Source: an uncultured Opitutaceae bacterium
GTDB lineage: Bacteria > Verrucomicrobiota > Verrucomicrobiae > Opitutales > Opitutaceae
Assembly (NCBI GenBank): GCA_946482625.1
Contig: CAMLSH010000005.1
Location: forward strand, 1 to 28,609
Reading direction: 5' to 3'
Length of the DNA: 28,609 nt
Shown piece after piece: positions 23,101 to 28,609 of the stretch; position 1 is the stretch's first letter; every line of letters starts with the position of its first letter. The notes beneath the pieces are model-generated. The model searched no databases. It had not been told where the DNA came from and worked only from the letters and a program-made list of their open reading frames with translations. The position numbers and the translations under genes were made by a program.

Positions 23101-25968
23101 CGCGGTTCAGCCCGGTTGATCACGCCATTGTCAGAGGCCTACTATGGAACGCAGACCGCTTTTGCGGTGAAGCAACCGATGACGGAGCTACGGACGGAGA
23201 TCGTCACGGCACCAACGGAGATACGGCCGGGCGCGAAGACGGAACTGACGTTGCTTACGCGGGATCACGAAGATCGCCCGGTGGCGACGACGCTTGCGGT
23301 GGGCGTTTCCGATCAAGCGGTGAATGAACTGCTCTCGCCGGAGAGGACGCTGACGGCGGAGTTGGTTAGTTATCGTAAGGTGGTGGATGCCGACAGCCAC
23401 CGCAGCCAGACGTGGCAGAAGAAAGACATGGTGCTGCGGATGAAAGATCCGCGCGAGGGGTTGAGGTTTTATCGTTCGGTGACGAGCGGGGAGGACGAGG
23501 TCAGTCTGGATGAGCTGAGCATTTCTGCAGGTATGCCCGGAGGGAGCCGATTTGCATCGATGGGGTTAGCGGACACCGCGCTATCGCTCGACTCCTTTGT
23601 CGTGAATGAGGATGGCGAGGCGGGAGCGCATCGGTCACCAGCGCGCCCAGACCCTGCATCGTTTCCAACAGCAGGCACCGGCGAAACGAAGCCGGTGGTC
23701 ACAGTACGGAGGCACTTTGTGTCCACGGCGTTTTGGGCGCCGACGGTGAAGACGGATGCGAAGGGCGAAGCGCGGGTAGCGTTCACTTATCCGGACAATC
23801 TCACGGAGTGGCGGCTGGGGGCGTATGCGATCGGCAAGGACGGAAATTCGTTTGGGACGGCGACGACGTTTGTGAAGACGACGCTGCCGTTTCAGGCGCG
23901 GCTCAGTGCACCGCGGTTTCTCGTCGCGGGCGATTCGGCTACGGTGACGGCGACGTTGGTCGATCGTTCGGGCAGCGACGCGAAGGCGGAGGCGGCGATC
24001 ACGGTCGCGGGAGATGCGGTGCGGTTAGTGGACGGTGAGACGGCGGAGCGGACGGCGCTGGCGGTTTCGGCGAATGGGGAAGCGCGGACGGCGTGGAGTG
24101 TGCAGGCGACGCAACTGGGGACGGCGGCGCTGACGTTGAGCGCGCACACGCAGACGGCGGGCGATGCGATGGAGATGTCGCTGCCGGTGATTGAAGACGG
24201 CATTCAGCAGAAGACGGCGGCGAGCGTGCGACTGCGTACGGGTGTGAAGATGGCGGAGCTGGCGCTGGAGTTGCCTGCGCCGCTCGATCCGGCGCGCACG
24301 GAGGTCCGGTTGACGCTTTCGCCGAGCCGGGCGGCGGCGGTGCTCGATGCGCTGCCGTACCTGATCGACTATCCGTACGGTTGCGTGGAGCAGACGATGA
24401 GTCGGTTTTTGCCGGCGGTGGTGGTGAAGAAGACGTTGGGCGATCTCGGGTTTGACACGGCGGTCATCGAACGGCGGATACTGGCGCGAGAAACGGCGAA
24501 GCAGGCGACGCGGCGGGAGAAGACGGCGGGTTTTGCAAAGCTCGATGAGGTTGTCGCGCAGAGTCTGGCGCGGCTGGTGGCGGCGCAGGACTCCGATGGA
24601 TCGTTTGGCTGGTGGCCGGGGCAGCAAAACGCAGACCTCTGGATGACCGCATATGTGGCGTGGGGACTGGCGTTGGCTGACGAGGCGGGGATCGAGATAC
24701 CTGAAAAACTCGTGGAAGAAACGAACGAGGCGCTCGGGGCGCTCTTGAAGGACGAGAAGCGGCTGGACGATACGACGGCGTGGGCGCTTGAGGCGGCAGT
24801 GCGGGCGCTGGGCAACGAGATGGAAGCGAAGGAGGTGGGGGAAGCGAAGACGTTATTCACGCGGCTCTACGACGGGCGGGAAAAACTGTCGGCCTCGGGG
24901 CGTGCGTGTCTGTTGCTTGCGGCGAAGGTCTGCGCGACAGAAGCGCAGAGCGCAGTGTTACTGCGCAATCTGGAGAGTGGTGCGGTGCGGGTGGTGTCGG
25001 GGGATTTTGGCGACACGGTCCACTGGGGCAGCACGCGCGGTTACTGGCGGGCGTCGGAGGGATCGGTGGAGACGACGGCGCTGACGCTGCTGGCGCTCTT
25101 GGAGACGCAGCCGGAGCACGCGTTGATCGAGCCTGCGGTGAACTGGCTGGTGCTCAATCGCGGCAGCGGCGGCTGGAGCAACACGCGCGACACAGCGTTC
25201 GCAGTGTTGGCGTTGTCGCGTTTTCTAGCCGTGAGCCGCGAGGCGGAGCCGGATGCGGCGGTCGAGGTCGTTGCGAATGGAAAAGCGGTGAAACGCGTGA
25301 CGCTGGATCGCGCGGCGTTGCTGGAAGGACCGGTAGTTGCGCTGGAGGTGTCGTTGCTCAAGGTGGGGAAAAACAAGGTCGAGCTGCGGCGCGTCGGCGG
25401 GCGTTCGCCGGTGTATGGGCTGGCGTTGGTTTCCGCATGGGCGACGGGCGATGCGGTGAAACCGGCGGGGCATTTGCTCGAAGCGGCGCGGGCGTTCGAC
25501 CGGCAAAAGGCGCGGGCCACGCTCGCGGGTACGTTGTATTTCACGCCAGAGCCGCAGCCGGTGAATGGAACTGCGGTTGCGGGAGAGCAGGTGGTCGCGC
25601 GCGTGGCGCTCAACGTGCCGAACGACTTGGAGTACGTGATGGTGGAGGTGCCAAAGCCTGCGGGTTGCGAGCCGCTCAATCCACTCAGCGGATGGGATGC
25701 GCGGCTCGTGCGTATCGGGAATGGGGGCACGGCTCTGGCGGCCGGAGTTTCCGGAGAAGACGCGGGCGTGCCGATTTATCGCGAGGAACACGATGACAGG
25801 AGCGTATTTTTCATCGACGCGTTGCACGCGGGGAATTGGGAGATCCGTTTTGGGCTGCGCGCGGTGCATCCGGGCGAATATCGCGCGCTGCCGGTCCACG
25901 CGGAGGCGATGTACGTGCCGGAGGTGCGCGCGAACAGCGATGCGCGACGGCTGCGAATCGGGAAGTGA
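20125..25968 (+). CDS. Large alpha-2-macroglobulin family protein with thioester motif
   Basis: A 1947-residue exported protein. A signal peptide spans about residues 1-23 (LPLVAAVLLLSFTSIDAQ) and has no lipobox, so it is probably periplasmic or surface-released rather than lipid-anchored. Residues about 30-330 are a helical, TPR-like region. An MG2-type segment contains LYRPGETVPFK near residue 542. Residues about 1195-1240 are the alpha-2-macroglobulin core motif (AFWAPTVKTDAKGEARVAFTYPDNLTEWR). YGCVEQTMSRFLP places the thioester at C1420-V-E-Q1423. The C-terminus ends with YVPEVRANSDARRLRIG. The family traps proteases through bait cleavage and covalent thioester capture. The loop before the core (about 1140-1195) is the natural bait candidate and includes LSLDSFVVNEDGEAG. 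It is longer than the roughly 1650-residue E. coli protein, and no PBP1c gene is adjacent. Confidence 0.93.
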   Translation: MRLSRLPLVAAVLLLSFTSIDAQTLGLAPEPAPKTAEEKRAAYDARIAEAKRYAAENSWALAREAYAAALPLAPDAEARCWCELWVLDATWRANPQLLDDEQAELIASLEKLTAPYANVSGRDDFWAACMESIAAAKRAEAWSFRNEKSPWIDELIIADYLANQPTSPAAAARYVEFLLRLLAQKSEYLSPDSQQKEQFIHHLAQAARVVAEQDSRARLALLAADYASDNGLPAGRPASLYATALAAGRGTPLQSLTAAKEFLWRVKTGRLVPDAQGRPDLPSWLAELNRHIEASAGFSSSDPLQNSTRKELYGLRETWTAQRLELRAADLFRPEEPLRFTVGSAYVSKIDFEIHRVNPENWKSILNAEREPLSLPVPADLAAAWSMDLGAYAAPHVWQSHVVKSPVPLAPGLYLLAARRDGGRYRLAHFAVSSATGTVLQTGYRRWEFFFHDSKTLQPIRPESVGVGILSRAASPAVDWVEVQPTPEGRVVVQVPDHHIPSGMLVLKDLGPVIFDSMHDGFWRANLASGDLHLDLFMPRELYRPGETVPFKLIGRHRRDHRFVKPTGTLTLKAVLDEAPVGNPATVTWDEDGATAGEIAIPPGTKPGRVRLVLTSGEDEIEERNFFRIDNFLTPPAVAKLDLSGDVAGLRPGGEATFRVSARYFSGGPLVGAPVEMRFGAIFPDMDMEPEVRNVGLRKLQEWSKRTGGHVHSAATDADGTAMFTLPLPEYLPPMFSLVVSHVVKPAGVAELRGTKTFRTSTSGLRLEVEGGENYRTVVPGGKITLRFRYLDPMDRPVPVSGEVSLVEDRWQEVWLDPEDKPVTGDALVETRRALKLAADAPLPGTWKKIHDADTTRAVATEYPVLAADGWATVTFPMPKEGVYHFEFNTDTGLVDSGDLYRYEFPQGYRPLTVFAVDASTRTLAVASTTERLVGPEWIGAGAKPRFVAILPEGIRHGWLALSGETETRLQAFSSEARVAIITFNDPPAFSTRGSARLITPLSEAYYGTQTAFAVKQPMTELRTEIVTAPTEIRPGAKTELTLLTRDHEDRPVATTLAVGVSDQAVNELLSPERTLTAELVSYRKVVDADSHRSQTWQKKDMVLRMKDPREGLRFYRSVTSGEDEVSLDELSISAGMPGGSRFASMGLADTALSLDSFVVNEDGEAGAHRSPARPDPASFPTAGTGETKPVVTVRRHFVSTAFWAPTVKTDAKGEARVAFTYPDNLTEWRLGAYAIGKDGNSFGTATTFVKTTLPFQARLSAPRFLVAGDSATVTATLVDRSGSDAKAEAAITVAGDAVRLVDGETAERTALAVSANGEARTAWSVQATQLGTAALTLSAHTQTAGDAMEMSLPVIEDGIQQKTAASVRLRTGVKMAELALELPAPLDPARTEVRLTLSPSRAAAVLDALPYLIDYPYGCVEQTMSRFLPAVVVKKTLGDLGFDTAVIERRILARETAKQATRREKTAGFAKLDEVVAQSLARLVAAQDSDGSFGWWPGQQNADLWMTAYVAWGLALADEAGIEIPEKLVEETNEALGALLKDEKRLDDTTAWALEAAVRALGNEMEAKEVGEAKTLFTRLYDGREKLSASGRACLLLAAKVCATEAQSAVLLRNLESGAVRVVSGDFGDTVHWGSTRGYWRASEGSVETTALTLLALLETQPEHALIEPAVNWLVLNRGSGGWSNTRDTAFAVLALSRFLAVSREAEPDAAVEVVANGKAVKRVTLDRAALLEGPVVALEVSLLKVGKNKVELRRVGGRSPVYGLALVSAWATGDAVKPAGHLLEAARAFDRQKARATLAGTLYFTPEPQPVNGTAVAGEQVVARVALNVPNDLEYVMVEVPKPAGCEPLNPLSGWDARLVRIGNGGTALAAGVSGEDAGVPIYREEHDDRSVFFIDALHAGNWEIRFGLRAVHPGEYRALPVHAEAMYVPEVRANSDARRLRIGK

Positions 25969-26109
25969 TGAACGCATCGGCGGCGCGCGCCCAGCTACAG
26001 GATCTGCCCCGCCAGCGCGCCGCGGTTGTTGTGTGATGAAGCAGGGAGGTTTGCCGAAAAGATAGGGAGCGCGTGCAACCTTTCGCGTCGCGGCGGGGTT
26101 CTCACGCGC

Positions 26110-27075
26110 ATGAGTTCTTCTTTTCCTTTTTCACGTGGGTGGATGATGGCGGCGGTTGCGCTCGCGACCGTTCCTTTTGCTCAAGCGGGCGTTGAACGGG
26201 TGGTGGAGAAAGCCTTCGCTGTTTCCTCGGTCGGCACGGTGAACATCGAGACTTCGGGCGGTGATATTCGCGTCGAGGCGTCGACCGACGCGACTACCGT
26301 GCGGGTGGTTGCTACCCAGCGCTTCACCACACGTTCGGAACGGGAGGCCGATGAGATTGCCAAGGCCAGCACGCTGACCATCGAGCAAACGGGAAGCGAC
26401 ATTCGCGCGAAAGCGTCGCGTGTCGGAACGAACAGCTGGTCTTGGCGGGATATTTTCAGTTGGGGGCAGCGCCGGTCTGTCCGCGTGGATTTTCTGGTCA
26501 CGGTGCCGGCGGCGTTTGCTGCGCAGCTCAAAACGTCTGGGGGCGACATTATCGTGGGCGATATGAACGGAGCGGTTAGGGCGACGACTAGTGGGGGCGA
26601 TGTGAGCCTCGGCCATCTCGGAAGCGCGGTGGAGGCGAGAACTTCGGGTGGCGACATCTCTCTGAAGCAAGCGTCGGGTGTTGTGAAACTGAATACGTCA
26701 GGCGGCGACATCAAGGCGGGACGACTGAGCGGAGACGCCACGCTTTCGACGTCTGGGGGCGACATTGAAGTCGAGCGGGTGGAGGGGCGATTGTCCGCGC
26801 ACACCTCGGGCGGCGATGTGTCCGCGGAATTTGGCGACACGCTGACCGGCGACAGCAGCCTCGGCACCTCAGGTGGCGATGTCAGCGTGGTGCTGGGCAG
26901 GGCGGCGGCGTTTCACCTCGATGCGCGCACCAGCGGCGGCAAGGTGAGCGATAGCGGTCTCGAAATATCGAATACGGAGCGTCGGAAAAACAGGATTTCA
27001 GGAGTCGTCAACGGAGGCGGCGACCGGTTGCGGCTTCACTCAAGCGGCGGTGATATCACGGTGCGCGCACGCTAA
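26110..27075 (+). CDS. DUF4097-like secreted beta-repeat protein (TSGGD repeats)
   Basis: A 321-residue protein. A signal peptide spans about residues 1-26 (WMMAAVALATVPFAQA). The rest is a right-handed beta-helix-like repeat of the DUF4097 kind, with [TS]SGGD[IV]-type motifs at residues 48, 142, 160, 178, 196, 214, 232, 253, 274 (GGK) and 311. Six of them are spaced exactly 18 residues apart. A degenerate copy (TGSDIRA) is at 94. This regular fold usually forms a solenoid in the envelope, and no catalytic residues are evident. The ATG at 26110 (MSSSFPFSRGW) begins the signal peptide, whereas an upstream in-frame start lacks it. It lies 141 bp after the macroglobulin stop on the same strand and may form a unit with it. 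Confidence 0.85.
   Translation: MSSSFPFSRGWMMAAVALATVPFAQAGVERVVEKAFAVSSVGTVNIETSGGDIRVEASTDATTVRVVATQRFTTRSEREADEIAKASTLTIEQTGSDIRAKASRVGTNSWSWRDIFSWGQRRSVRVDFLVTVPAAFAAQLKTSGGDIIVGDMNGAVRATTSGGDVSLGHLGSAVEARTSGGDISLKQASGVVKLNTSGGDIKAGRLSGDATLSTSGGDIEVERVEGRLSAHTSGGDVSAEFGDTLTGDSSLGTSGGDVSVVLGRAAAFHLDARTSGGKVSDSGLEISNTERRKNRISGVVNGGGDRLRLHSSGGDITVRAR
26533..26856 (+). repeat. Six tandem 54-nt coding repeats (18-residue TSGGD units)
   Basis: Residues 142-249 of the DUF4097-like protein form six units of exactly 18 residues (54 nt), each starting with TSGGD followed by Ile or Val. The DNA of the motif varies between units (for example ACGTCTGGGGGC, ACTAGTGGGGGC and ACCTCGGGCGGC), so the repeat is old or maintained at the protein level rather than by recent slippage. 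Confidence 0.85.
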
Positions 27076-27263
27076 ACCCGCTCGCGGCCGGAGCTTACGC
27101 GCCGTATGGAAATCGCGCTCCGAAAAAGACGCGTTTTCATAGGTGTTTTTGCTGACGATTTGCGGAGCGGGGAGCGCGAAAGGGGGCGTTAGTTTCATCC
27201 CGTGCCAACCGGTTCCCGGGGCGCTGCAAGTATCATTGTTTTTACTCTGAGGACTGCAAAGCC

Positions 27264-27310
27264 GCGCAAAAAAAAGTGAAACGGCTGCACGCCGCATCGT
27301 TTCATTGCGC
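27264..27310 (+). promoter_or_regulatory. Leader hairpin upstream of the N-acyltransferase gene
   Basis: TGAAACG (27277-27283) pairs with CGTTTCA (27298-27304), with an inner TGC/GCA stem. An outer pair GCGCA (27264-27268) / TGCGC (27306-27310) is separated by an eight-base A-rich bulge. The right outer arm can also pair with TGCGTCGCA just downstream, giving an alternative fold, as expected of an attenuator or small RNA. Confidence 0.4.
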
Positions 27311-27344
27311 AGGTCATCCGAATGCGTCGCAAATGAGGAAGGTC

Positions 27345-27369
27345 CCGGCACCGGCCGGTTGATTTTTTT
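27345..27369 (+). terminator. Terminator-like stem with T7 run just before the N-acyltransferase start
   Basis: CCGGC (27345-27349), loop ACCG, GCCGG (27354-27358), then TTGATTTTTTT (27359-27369). The stem is short but GC-only, and the seven-T run is the longest in the vicinity. It ends 21 bp before the GTG start, so it may be an attenuator or may end a small RNA transcribed from upstream. Confidence 0.4.
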
Positions 27370-27390
27370 AGCCCTCAAATTCCGACGCAC

Positions 27391-28581
27391 GTGATAGCCC
27401 TACAGTCCTCGATCGATCAACAGACGCTGGTTCCCTTTAATGCACGTAACACCCAGCTGGATACGAGTCAGTCCGACCTTGGTCGTCTTGGGGTCAATCG
27501 CGATACTGCGAATCGCAATCCTCGCGATGTCAGCGTCGCTCACCGCAAATTGCAGTTATTGAAACGTTCGGGTTTATTTGGCGGCGACACTCGCGGCGCC
27601 GTGATTGAGCGGGCCTGTTCGCTGGAGGATCTTCGCACTGCTTATCGTCTGGTACACGATGTGTATACGGGCACCGGATTCATCCTTCCGGAGCCGTCAG
27701 GCATTCGGTTGCGCATTTTCGAAACCTCGGCGGACACCGCGACTTTCGTTGCGAAAGTGGACGACCGCGTCGTGGGCGTTCTCAGCGTGGTCAGCGACTC
27801 CTGCGATCTCGGTCTTCCGTCGGATTCTGCGTTCAAGCCCGAGCTCGATGCGCTGCGCGCGCGTGGGCTGAGACTGTGCGAGCTCACCAATCAGGCGGTC
27901 GCCCCCGAGTACCGGAAGAGCGCGGTCGCAACGGAGTTGATGCGCTGCGCGGTCGCTCATGGCGTCAAGGCGGGTTTCCATCAATGTGTCGCAGCGGTGA
28001 GCCCGAGCCACGACGGTTTTTATGAGTTGATGGGCTTCCGTTGCGTCGGCTCCCTGCGGAGCTACTCGGATAAACTTTACGATCCGGTCGTCGCGATGGC
28101 GATGGATTTGAGCGGGTTCCGGCGGCCATTTTGCGGCACGACGCCGACGGAGCGGTTTTTGCGCGAGTTCGCCGTGGAGGAAAATCAGTACATGGGCCGC
28201 GTCGGCGAATGGAACCGGCGGTCGCGCGATTGCTTCCTCAGCGAGCACAGCCTCACCCAGCTGTTTGTCCGCGAAAGACGTTTTCTCGACGAGTGCAGCC
28301 GTCAGGAGCTGCAGGCAGTGCAATTCCGTTGGGGCCGGAAATTATTCGCCGCGGTGATCACGCACGGCCGCCGCGATCTTTCGCTCTTTGAATTCGGACC
28401 GATTCTTTCGGCCACCATCGTCACGCGGACGAAACCCACGGGCGGCGCGTCCGAAGGGTTCAGGTTTTTAAGTAAGGGAATTTTCGTTCGTAGTCTAACG
28501 TCATGCCGCTCCCGAAGCTTTCATAGGGTTCACAGACAACCTTCAGAGACGCTCCGACGTAGTGCGAAATTGCGTTGGTGA
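27391..28581 (+). CDS. N-acyl amino acid synthase/GNAT-like acyltransferase
   Basis: A 396-residue predicted protein. Residues about 70-240 resemble the FeeM-type N-acyl amino acid synthase fold, a GNAT relative also related to LuxI-type autoinducer synthases: LEDLRTAYRLVHDVYTGTGF, FVAKVDDRVVGVLSVVSDS, LCELTNQAVAPEYRKSAVATELMRC and HDGFYELMGFRCVGSLRSY. These enzymes join a fatty acyl chain, usually carried by ACP, to an amino acid or amine. Residues 1-65 look disordered. The start is a GTG at 27391 without a Shine-Dalgarno sequence; no in-frame ATG precedes the core, so the start is uncertain. From residue about 357 the tail turns Arg/Ser-rich and overlaps a plausible minus-strand gene, so the true 3' end may be near 28470. 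The lipid product is unknown. Confidence 0.72.
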   Translation: MIALQSSIDQQTLVPFNARNTQLDTSQSDLGRLGVNRDTANRNPRDVSVAHRKLQLLKRSGLFGGDTRGAVIERACSLEDLRTAYRLVHDVYTGTGFILPEPSGIRLRIFETSADTATFVAKVDDRVVGVLSVVSDSCDLGLPSDSAFKPELDALRARGLRLCELTNQAVAPEYRKSAVATELMRCAVAHGVKAGFHQCVAAVSPSHDGFYELMGFRCVGSLRSYSDKLYDPVVAMAMDLSGFRRPFCGTTPTERFLREFAVEENQYMGRVGEWNRRSRDCFLSEHSLTQLFVRERRFLDECSRQELQAVQFRWGRKLFAAVITHGRRDLSLFEFGPILSATIVTRTKPTGGASEGFRFLSKGIFVRSLTSCRSRSFHRVHRQPSETLRRSAKLRW

Positions 28582-28609
28582 AGCGTTGCTCCAGGTCTGG
28601 AGCCACGGC
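28460..28609 (-). CDS. C-terminal 49 residues of a gene entering from the right edge
   Basis: Reading the minus strand from the window end gives an open frame that ends at the TGA of 28460-28462. The 49 residues are well-composed: PDLEQRFTNAISHYVGASLK, then VVCEPYESFGSGMTLDYER and KFPYLKT. This looks more like a real protein end than the opposing Arg/Ser-rich frame. No family is recognised. It would converge with, and overlap by 122 bp, the predicted 3' end of the N-acyltransferase-like gene. The rest lies outside the window. Confidence 0.45.
   Translation of the reverse strand, partial: AVAPDLEQRFTNAISHYVGASLKVVCEPYESFGSGMTLDYERKFPYLKT

Larger units (their letters stand above)
27076..27390. 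other. 315-bp intergenic region ahead of the N-acyltransferase gene
   Basis: No gene is visible. The sequence is more AT-rich than its surroundings. It contains an inverted repeat CGGAGC / GCTCCG (27089-27094 and 27117-27122), the palindromes AACCGGTT and CCCGGG near 27210, and two further structures listed separately (27264-27310 and 27345-27369). The promoter of the downstream gene should lie here, but I could not assign it. Confidence 0.5.

Noticed and set aside
26533..26856. CRISPR-like array
   Set aside because: The regular 54-nt periodicity is in frame and encodes TSGGD units with variable codons; there are no identical repeats or spacers.

Overview
The window is GC-rich, gene-dense bacterial chromosome, most likely from a member of the Verrucomicrobiota and probably Opitutaceae-like. 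The pointers are inferential. They are a DUF1800/DUF1501 secreted gene pair with thrombospondin-3-like calcium repeats, a GH88-type uronyl hydrolase beside Gfo/Idh/MocA and TIM-barrel sugar isomerase genes, a degenerate NarL-like regulator, many starts without a Shine-Dalgarno sequence, and a large alpha-2-macroglobulin. I saw no rRNA, tRNA, CRISPR array, transposase, integrase or phage gene.

Layout. (1) 1-4015, minus strand: a four-gene sugar-acid catabolic operon in the order SDR dehydrogenase, GH88 hydrolase, sugar isomerase/epimerase-like protein, Gfo/Idh/MocA oxidoreductase (cut by the window edge). A small lipoprotein and an AraC regulator (4163-5219) diverge from it. (2) 5231-9542, minus strand: a probable four-gene operon of a UbiE-like methyltransferase, two different flavin-dependent-halogenase-like enzymes and a small membrane protein. 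Both flavoenzymes carry the WxWxIP and FxxPxxSxG halogenase hallmarks. This is the best candidate for an undescribed biosynthetic system here. (3) 9543-12171: a structured leader and a secreted TonB-domain protein, a LuxR-type regulator whose receiver has lost its phospho-aspartate, and deoxyribose-phosphate aldolase. (4) 12288-13720: a lipoprotein with DWED and DVGDN motifs, overlapping an NTF2-like secreted protein by 4 bp. (5) 13931-18863: DUF1800, Tat-exported DUF1501, and a membrane-anchored protein with a pseudopilin-like C-terminus. (6) 18939-19852: a DUF2892-like membrane protein and, divergently, a YchJ-family SEC-C protein. (7) 20125-27075: a 1947-residue alpha-2-macroglobulin with an intact thioester motif, then a DUF4097-like beta-repeat protein with an 18-residue period. 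(8) 27391-28609: an N-acyl amino acid synthase/GNAT-like gene with a structured leader, converging on and apparently overlapping a partial minus-strand gene.

Several intergenic spaces hold inverted-repeat elements. Three copies of a 22-bp hairpin unit (12190, 19887, 19959) show a compensatory base-pair change, and two elements (18201, 19887) share an 18-19 nt core. They look like a REP- or MITE-like family. Many starts are preceded by pyrimidine-rich leaders with no Shine-Dalgarno sequence, which suggests S1-type or other non-canonical initiation in this organism.
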